From NCBI GenBank assembly GCA_021796315.1, contig JAJYOH010000142.1:1-11215 (forward strand): DNA of 11,215 nucleotides. The letters run 5' to 3'. The notes beneath the pieces were generated by a model. That model saw only the letters and a program-made list of their open reading frames with translations. It searched no databases and was not told where the DNA came from. Of the stretch, positions 6,335-11,215 are shown in pieces; position 1 is the first letter of the stretch; each line of letters starts with the position of its first letter. The DNA comes from Chloroflexota bacterium (GTDB lineage Bacteria; Chloroflexota; Anaerolineae; Anaerolineales; Villigracilaceae). The position numbers were made by a program, and so were the translations under genes.

Positions 6335-7240
6335 ATGAAACCACTAAAAGTTTCAGGCCATACTTTCGATTGGGGAAGCCGCACGTATGTGATGGGCATC
6401 CTCAACGTAACGCCGGATAGTTTTTCGGGCGATGGGTTATTACCGCCCTCACCCCTACCCCCTCTCCCAAATTTGGGAGAGGGGAATGCTATTGAACAGG
6501 CGCGGCGATTCGTCAGCGCGGGGGCGGCGGTGTTGGATGTCGGCGGCGAATCAACCCGTCCGGGGTCAGAGCCGGTTGAAGTCGAGGAAGAGAGGCGGCG
6601 TGTCATCCCCGTCATCAGGGCGCTCGCAAAAGAATTCCCCGATACTTTAATTTCAATCGATACTTATAAAGCTGTCATCGCTGAAGAGGCTTTAAATTCC
6701 GGCGCGCACATTGTCAACGATGTGTGGGCTTTGCGCGCCGATCCCGAATTGAAAAATGTCGTTGCGAAAAAAAAGTGTCCGATCATATTGATGCACAATC
6801 GCAGCAACCCGGCCAGCGTCGAGGTGCGAACGAATTTGGGCAACGCCTACATCGGCGCGGAATATTCGGATTTGATCGACGACGTGAAGCGCGAATTGAT
6901 GGAGAGTGTGACGCTTGCGCGCCGGGCGGGCATTGAAGATGAACGCATCATCCTGGACCCGGGAATTGGGTTCGGTAAAAAAGTTGAACATAATCTGGAA
7001 TTGATCAACCGCCTCGACGAGATCCGCGCCCTGGGCTTTCCCGTTTTGCTCGGCCCTTCGCGCAAATCCTTTATCGGCTATACCCTCGACCTGCCCGCCG
7101 ATCAGCGCATCGAAGGGACAGCCGCAACGATTGCTGTTGGCATCGCGCGCGGCGCGGACATCGTCCGTGTGCATGACGTGGAATATATGGCGCGTGTTGC
7201 CAGGATGACCGACGCATTGGTTCGCAGGAGAATGCAATGA
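6335..7240 (+). CDS. folP: Dihydropteroate synthase with an in-frame palindromic insertion
   Basis: The enzyme condenses 6-hydroxymethyl-dihydropterin diphosphate with p-aminobenzoate to dihydropteroate in folate synthesis, and is the sulfonamide target. It has 301 residues. Signatures in order: MGILNVTPDSFS (20-31), GGESTRPG (70-77), SIDTYK (107-112), NDV (128-130), MHNR (153-156), LDPGIGFGK (207-215), GPSRKSFIG (240-248) and RVHDV (278-282). All expected substrate-binding motifs are present, so it should be active. Residues 38-51 (PSPLPPLPNLGEGN) are encoded by the palindromic repeat at 6446-6487 and fall in the mobile loop after NVTPDSFS, between beta-1 and helix 1, where homologues have a shorter unrelated segment. 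No strong ribosome binding site precedes the ATG. The stop overlaps the next start as ATGA. An A8 run at 6767-6774 encodes AKKK. Confidence 0.97.
   Translation: MKPLKVSGHTFDWGSRTYVMGILNVTPDSFSGDGLLPPSPLPPLPNLGEGNAIEQARRFVSAGAAVLDVGGESTRPGSEPVEVEEERRRVIPVIRALAKEFPDTLISIDTYKAVIAEEALNSGAHIVNDVWALRADPELKNVVAKKKCPIILMHNRSNPASVEVRTNLGNAYIGAEYSDLIDDVKRELMESVTLARRAGIEDERIILDPGIGFGKKVEHNLELINRLDEIRALGFPVLLGPSRKSFIGYTLDLPADQRIEGTAATIAVGIARGADIVRVHDVEYMARVARMTDALVRRRMQ
6446..6487. repeat. Palindromic repeat inside folP, copy 1
   Basis: The core at 6459-6484 is a perfect 26-base palindrome: cccctctcccaaa (6459-6471) with tttgggagagggg (6472-6484). It is preceded by ccctcacccctac and followed by aat. The 42-base unit is shared with 9412-9453 at 38 of 42 positions. 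It starts at a codon boundary, is 14 codons long and has no stop in any forward frame. It encodes residues 38-51 of FolP. Confidence 0.92.
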
Positions 7241-8547
7241 TCGACGACTATAGCAAGGAACTGCTTCGCAGCGGGATCGTCGAAGCCAGGGCTGGCAACA
7301 AGGAAGCCGCACGCCGTTATCTTGACCGCGCCACTTACATGAGCAGCGACCATGATGTGATGGCTGAAGCCTGGTTCTGGATAAGCCAGGTTGTGGACGA
7401 TCCGACTGAAAAACGCAAAGCGATCGAAAATTGCCTTTCGAATGATCTACAACATGCGCGCGCGAGACGGGCGCTGGCAATTTTGGATGGAAAACTCAAG
7501 CCGGACGAAATCGTCGATCCCGATCAGCTGCCGCCTGCGCCGGAAGGATTGCGTCAGGCAGACTCTCAAAGATTTATGTGTCCAAAATGCGGCGGGCGCA
7601 TGTCGTTCTCGCCGGATGGCGAATCGCTGGTATGCGATTATTGCTCACGCAATCAAACGCTCGCGGCAAATCCGAACGGGGCGAATGAAAAGGATTTTAT
7701 CGTGGCGATGGCGACCGCCCGTGGACACGACAAACCTTTGGCCGGGCAGGCGGTCCATTGTCAGGGATGCGGCGCGGAATTCATTCTGCCCCCAGATCAA
7801 CTTTCTGCAACCTGCGTTTATTGCGGATCTCCGCACGTGGTCAATCTTGAAAAAACGAAAGACTTGATCGCACCGGATGGAATCATTCCTCACGCCTTCG
7901 ATCAAAAACAAGCTGTTCAGTTTCTCGTGAATTGGGTCGAGCAAAACAAGATCAAGCCTGAAAAAAAAGTAGACCTGCCGCGCGGACTTTATCTTCCGCT
8001 TTGGACATTCGATCTGGGCGGCACGATCGATTACACCGGTGAAATAGTTGCGGAGGATGAAATTAATTTTGGACGCAATCAGCGCAAAGTGATACGCGTC
8101 AACGATACGTATCCACTGCTGGTCAACGATTTTCCGATCCCTGCCAGCCGCAAGTCGTCGGCTCCGTTTGTTAAACTCATTCCAACCTTTGACTTGAAAA
8201 CCGTCACAGCTTACGATCCGCGTTATCTCTCCAATTGGCCCGCCGAACTTTATGATATAGCCATGGCTGACGCCTCGCTCGACGCGCGCAGCCGGACTTT
8301 TGATCGCATCAAACGGGAGATGGTGGGCCGGTTGAACTTGACCAGTTTGATCTCGGCCTCGTCCGCGAAAATGACGGTGGATGCGTTCAGGCTTAATCTG
8401 CTTCCGGTCTGGCTCACTGAAATATGGACCGATGGCAGAAGCCATCTTGTTTTGGTCAATGGTCAAAACGGGGAAATTCAAAGTGACATCACATCCAGCT
8501 CATCCGGCCATTTTATGGACTGGCTGTCAGACCTGGTGAATGATTAA
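7237..8547 (+). CDS. Double zinc-ribbon protein with a TPR-like N-terminus
   Basis: The protein has 436 residues. Residues 1-85 are helical and look like short TPR-type repeats (AGNKEAARRYLDRATYMS, then DPTEKRKAIENCLSND and ARARRALAIL). Two four-cysteine zinc ribbons follow: C115/C118 with C133/C136 (CPKCGG...CDYC) and C175/C178 with C193/C196 (CQGCG...CVYCG). A long C-terminal region (205-436) includes LYLPLWTFDLGGTIDYTGEI and a late segment LNLLPVWLTEIWTDG that ends with a strand pair LVLVNGQNGEI. Such zinc-ribbon proteins with LPLWTF-type segments occur widely without known function. No transmembrane segment is clear. The ATG overlaps the folP stop (ATGA at 7237-7240) with AGGAG at 7226-7230, so it is coupled to folP, though no folate link is evident. 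An A8 run lies at 7961-7968. Confidence 0.85.
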   Translation: MIDDYSKELLRSGIVEARAGNKEAARRYLDRATYMSSDHDVMAEAWFWISQVVDDPTEKRKAIENCLSNDLQHARARRALAILDGKLKPDEIVDPDQLPPAPEGLRQADSQRFMCPKCGGRMSFSPDGESLVCDYCSRNQTLAANPNGANEKDFIVAMATARGHDKPLAGQAVHCQGCGAEFILPPDQLSATCVYCGSPHVVNLEKTKDLIAPDGIIPHAFDQKQAVQFLVNWVEQNKIKPEKKVDLPRGLYLPLWTFDLGGTIDYTGEIVAEDEINFGRNQRKVIRVNDTYPLLVNDFPIPASRKSSAPFVKLIPTFDLKTVTAYDPRYLSNWPAELYDIAMADASLDARSRTFDRIKREMVGRLNLTSLISASSAKMTVDAFRLNLLPVWLTEIWTDGRSHLVLVNGQNGEIQSDITSSSSGHFMDWLSDLVND

Positions 8548-8583
8548 CCGCAATCTTTTATCTTTCGTGGTTTAATTCCATCC

Positions 8584-11103
8584 ATGTCTCGAACCGCATC
8601 CATCCTCCGCAAACGCCATGCCCGCGCCATGGATCAACGACGCGCGCGCGAAAGGCGTTCCCAGATCGGAGGGATTGGATTTGGGATTGCTGTTTCCCTG
8701 GCGCTGGCAGTCCTCATACTTTTCACTGCGTTGACGTATGCCGACCTGACGCGCGATTTGCCCAATGTGGAACTTCTGCCTGCCTTGCTTTATCCGCCCG
8801 ATGGGACTTTGCTGCAACCCACGCGCGTTTATGATCGCACCGGACAAAAGTTGCTATTTACCTTTGCTCCAACTGAATTGCCGCGGCGTTACGTCTCTCT
8901 GAATGCACAGATTCCACAACACCTGCCTGATTTCCTGGCAAAAGCCACGGTTGCGGTATCCGATCCCAGTTTCTACTCGAATGGCGGATATTCTTTAAGC
9001 GGCTGGCAGGATCCCGAAAATCATCCGACGATTGCGGAAAAACTTGTATCAGACTTATTGCTTTATAAAGAACCGCCCTCGCTTCGGCGGGCATTGCGAG
9101 AACGGATTCTTGCGGCGCAGATCACTGCCAAATACGGACGCACGCAAATCCTTGAGTGGTATCTCAATTCGGCGGATTATGGTCGCTATGCCTTTGGCGT
9201 GGATGCCGCGGCGCAACTCTATTTTGGAAAATCCGCCTCCGAGCTGACGCCTGCTGAGTCAGCAGTATTGGCGGCAGTCAGCCAATCGCCAAGCCTGAAT
9301 CCATTCGATGCAAAAGATGTCGCGCTGCAACGCGGGCGTGACACGGTTCAATTGATGCAAGCCCTGAAATTAATTAGCAATCAAGAAGCCGAAGATGTGC
9401 TTGCCAATAGCCCCTCACCCCTGGCCCCTCTCCCAACATTGGGAGAGGGGAATCTCGCGCCGGCCTTCGTCAACCTTGCGCTCGATCAACTGGATAAACA
9501 ATTCACGCGTGAACGCGTCGAGCGCGGCGGACTGCGCGTCGTCACGACACTTGATTACGATCTTCAACAACAGGCAGCGTGTACCAGCCTTGTATATGTT
9601 GATCGGCTCGAAGGCATAACTGCTCCATCCACGCCGTGCGATGCGGCGCGTTTGCTTCCGCCTTTGCAGAACAGCGATGTGATTTCAGAGCCATCCACCA
9701 GCGCGTTGATTCTCGATCCGCAATCCGGTCAGATTTTGGCGGCGGTCGGTGAAACGCTCAGGGGTGAAGAAACAGCCTTTTTAGCGGCGCACGATCCCGG
9801 GTCCCTCCTGGCGCCGTTTGTCTATCTAACGGCTTTCGCCCGCGGGCTGAGTCCCGCCTCGTTGGTGTGGGACATTCCATCATCAAGCAATGTCCAGAAT
9901 CTCGATGGACAATTTCACGGGCCAATGCGCATCCGGATCGCGATTGCAAACGATTACTTTGCTCCGGCGGCGGACATCGCGAACCAGATGGGAAGCGAAT
10001 CCGTTGCCCGCACCGAATCATCTTTTGGATTGAGTAACGGCAACGCCACTTTACTTGACATCGCCTCTGCTTATTCGGCGTTCGCCGCGCAAGGCGCGCT
10101 TTACGGTCAGCCCGGACCTTCAGCCGTGCTGCGCCTCGAAGGGCTGGATCATGCGCTGTGGCTGGATTGGAGCAACCCGCAAGCCCAGCCGATCGTCACG
10201 CCGCAACTGGCGTATCTGATGAACAGCGTGTTGAGCGATGAGTCTGCGCGCTGGCCGAGTCTTGGACACCCGAATCCATTGGAGATCGGGCGGCCTGCCG
10301 CTGTAAAGCTTGGACAAACGAATAACGGGCTGGATGTGTGGACGGTGGGTTATACGCCCTCGCGTCTCATCGCCGTTTGGACGGGTACTCACGCTTCGAA
10401 TGCGCCTCGCCTGTCGCCCCAACTTTCCAACGGACTGTGGAGCGCCCTGATGCAATTCGCGTCCCAATCCCTGCCCGCCACCGGCTGGTCCGCGCCTGCG
10501 GGCGTGACCACCATGAACGTGTGCGATCCATCTGGCTTGCTGCCGACGCGTGATTGTCCATCCATTGTCAGTGAAGTTTTTTTGAACGGCAATGAGCCTG
10601 TCCAGGCTGACAACTTGTATCACACCTACGAAGTCAATCGCGAGACCGGTTATCTTGCCACTGTTTTTACGCCGCCGCAGCTCGTCGAACAAAAAGTTTA
10701 TATGACCATTCCGCCTGAAGCGCAAGCCTGGGCCAAGTCTGCGAATATCCCCGCCGCGCCAACCTCCTACGATGCGATCCAGCCGGCGCAGATCAACCCG
10801 GATGTGCACATCACCGCACCCGTCATGTTCGCGGATGTGAATGGCCAGGTGCAGATCAAGGGCACAGCCTCAGGCGCTGATTTCGATCATTATCGCGTTC
10901 AAGTTGGCAAGGGCTTGAACCCGCAGGAATGGATTCAGGTTGGAAGCGATTCAACGACTCCTGTGACTGAAAATGTTTTGGCGACCTGGGACACTACCGG
11001 TTTGGATGGTTTATACGCGGTGCAATTGCAGGTTGTCCGTAGTGATCAACGGGTGGATACGGCCATCATTCAGGTGAATGTAAAGAATAAGGCTCATAAG
11101 TAA
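8584..11103 (+). CDS. PBP1C-like bifunctional penicillin-binding protein homologue with degenerate active sites
   Basis: The 839-residue protein has a basic cytoplasmic N-terminus, one membrane anchor (about 29-52), a GT51 glycosyltransferase-like domain (about 75-270), a transpeptidase-like domain (about 370-630) and a C-terminal Ig-like domain (about 735-835), the layout of class A PBPs that make peptidoglycan. The scaffold aligns well, for example QILEWYLNSADYGRYAFGVDAAA (188-210, given here in outline), LTPAESAVLAAVSQSPS and VWTVGYTPSRLIAVWTG. The catalytic residues do not. Motif 1 EDxxF is S126-D-P-S-F; GGSTITQQ is NHPTIAEK (146-153); only E173 of motif 3 remains. SxxK is S407-L-L-A410, SxN is D457-Y-F459, and KTG is K575-L-G577. 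Residues 277-290 come from the palindromic repeat. The reading frame is intact, so a conserved non-enzymatic role is more likely than decay. No strong ribosome binding site precedes ATG 8584. Confidence 0.85.
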   Translation: MSRTASILRKRHARAMDQRRARERRSQIGGIGFGIAVSLALAVLILFTALTYADLTRDLPNVELLPALLYPPDGTLLQPTRVYDRTGQKLLFTFAPTELPRRYVSLNAQIPQHLPDFLAKATVAVSDPSFYSNGGYSLSGWQDPENHPTIAEKLVSDLLLYKEPPSLRRALRERILAAQITAKYGRTQILEWYLNSADYGRYAFGVDAAAQLYFGKSASELTPAESAVLAAVSQSPSLNPFDAKDVALQRGRDTVQLMQALKLISNQEAEDVLANSPSPLAPLPTLGEGNLAPAFVNLALDQLDKQFTRERVERGGLRVVTTLDYDLQQQAACTSLVYVDRLEGITAPSTPCDAARLLPPLQNSDVISEPSTSALILDPQSGQILAAVGETLRGEETAFLAAHDPGSLLAPFVYLTAFARGLSPASLVWDIPSSSNVQNLDGQFHGPMRIRIAIANDYFAPAADIANQMGSESVARTESSFGLSNGNATLLDIASAYSAFAAQGALYGQPGPSAVLRLEGLDHALWLDWSNPQAQPIVTPQLAYLMNSVLSDESARWPSLGHPNPLEIGRPAAVKLGQTNNGLDVWTVGYTPSRLIAVWTGTHASNAPRLSPQLSNGLWSALMQFASQSLPATGWSAPAGVTTMNVCDPSGLLPTRDCPSIVSEVFLNGNEPVQADNLYHTYEVNRETGYLATVFTPPQLVEQKVYMTIPPEAQAWAKSANIPAAPTSYDAIQPAQINPDVHITAPVMFADVNGQVQIKGTASGADFDHYRVQVGKGLNPQEWIQVGSDSTTPVTENVLATWDTTGLDGLYAVQLQVVRSDQRVDTAIIQVNVKNKAHK
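9412..9453. repeat. Palindromic repeat inside the PBP gene, copy 2
   Basis: cccctctcccaa (9425-9436) and ttgggagagggg (9439-9450) are perfect 12-base arms around ca. With the leading ccctcacccctgg and trailing aat the 42-base unit matches 6446-6487 at 38 of 42 positions. It again starts on a codon boundary and in the same frame as copy 1, giving PSPLAPLPTLGEGN (residues 277-290), at the junction between the GT-like domain and the linker before the transpeptidase-like domain. Confidence 0.92.
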
Positions 11104-11135
11104 AATCAAGGAGCTACGAGAATAGCGAGCAAGGA

Positions 11136-11215
11136 ATGAAGCAAAGCCTTGCCGCGACGCCGGACGTTATGGACGAATTCAAAGAAGGCAAGATAGCAAG
11201 GCAATTTTTCTTGTG
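11136..11215 (+). CDS. Possible start of a further gene, cut by the window edge
   Basis: An open frame from ATG 11136 reads MKQSLAATPDVMDEFKEGKI and then ARQFFL to the edge, 26 codons without a stop. The frame is open back to 11100. A good AAGGAG lies at 11109-11113 region but is about 22 bases from this ATG, and the nearer AAGGA overlaps the ATG itself. No family is recognisable. The region also holds repeated gcaagg/ccttgc words, so it may instead be the 3' non-coding end of the PBP transcript. Confidence 0.3.
   Translation, partial: MKQSLAATPDVMDEFKEGKIARQFFL

Noticed and set aside
6767..6774. A8 run in folP, with a second at 7961-7968, as programmed frameshift sites
   Set aside because: Both genes read through normally with family-consistent sequence after the run, and there is no alternative frame or stimulatory structure that makes sense.
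6692..7480. Long minus-strand open frame across folP and the zinc-ribbon gene start
   Set aside because: It is antisense to well-supported coding sequence with no family resemblance or ribosome binding site support; a shadow frame.
8584..11103. PBP gene as an ordinary decaying pseudogene
   Set aside because: The frame is uninterrupted over 839 codons, structural motifs and the paired C647/C658 region are retained, and losses are concentrated at catalytic positions, which fits a selected non-enzymatic protein better than random decay.
11146..11207. Rho-independent terminator formed by gccttgc and gcaaggc before a T5 run
   Set aside because: The 7-bp stem encloses a 43-base loop and has modest G+C, so it is not a convincing intrinsic terminator.

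Overview
The window looks like chromosomal DNA of an environmental bacterium, most likely a member of the Chloroflexota (Anaerolineae-like). This is an inference from three things: the protein styles, the MoxR/DUF58/SpoIIM/RDD neighbourhood, and the interspersed palindromic repeats. No rRNA or other marker gene is present to prove it. The genes are moderately G+C-rich. The clear exception is one A+T-rich gene at 2509-3228. I see no tRNA, rRNA, CRISPR array or intact transposon.

Layout. Positions 3-59 hold the last codons of an unidentified gene. A composite palindromic repeat follows (65-147). Then come a MoxR-type AAA+ ATPase (184-1140) and a membrane-anchored DUF58 protein (1185-2495), which face a convergent A+T-rich gene for a HARE-HTH plus nuclease-like protein (2509-3228, minus). 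That gene lies 36 bases downstream of a SpoIIM-family membrane protein gene (3265-4239, minus). The SpoIIM gene is divergent from an RDD membrane protein gene (4303-5115), which overlaps by ATGA a small single-TM protein of unknown function (5112-5693). A STAS/SpoIIAA-like gene (5735-6157) has its own promoter-like -10 box and a strong ribosome binding site. After a repeat-filled gap (6158-6334) come dihydropteroate synthase folP (6335-7240), an ATGA-overlapping double zinc-ribbon protein (7237-8547), and a large bifunctional-PBP homologue (8584-11103). An open frame of doubtful reality runs off the right edge.

How the genes may work together. MoxR, DUF58, SpoIIM and RDD proteins are recurrent neighbours in many bacteria. 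They are thought to form an envelope-associated chaperone or assembly module. The nuclease-like gene splits this group, is compositionally foreign, and is probably a later arrival. folP and the zinc-ribbon gene are translationally coupled, but no shared pathway is evident.

Main points of interest. (1) The PBP homologue keeps the GT51 and transpeptidase scaffold but appears to have lost the catalytic residues of both: the motif-1 Glu is Ser126, SxxK is SxxA, SxN is DYF and KTG is KLG. It looks like a full-length pseudoenzyme. (2) A 42-base palindromic element occurs twice, with 38 of 42 bases identical, inside folP and inside the PBP gene. Both copies are in the same reading frame and encode the near-identical peptides PSPLPPLPNLGEGN and PSPLAPLPTLGEGN, much like the in-frame palindromic elements of Rickettsia. 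(3) Before moxR one palindromic repeat appears nested in the centre of another. (4) A 29-base palindrome covers the probable ribosome binding site of the DUF58 gene.
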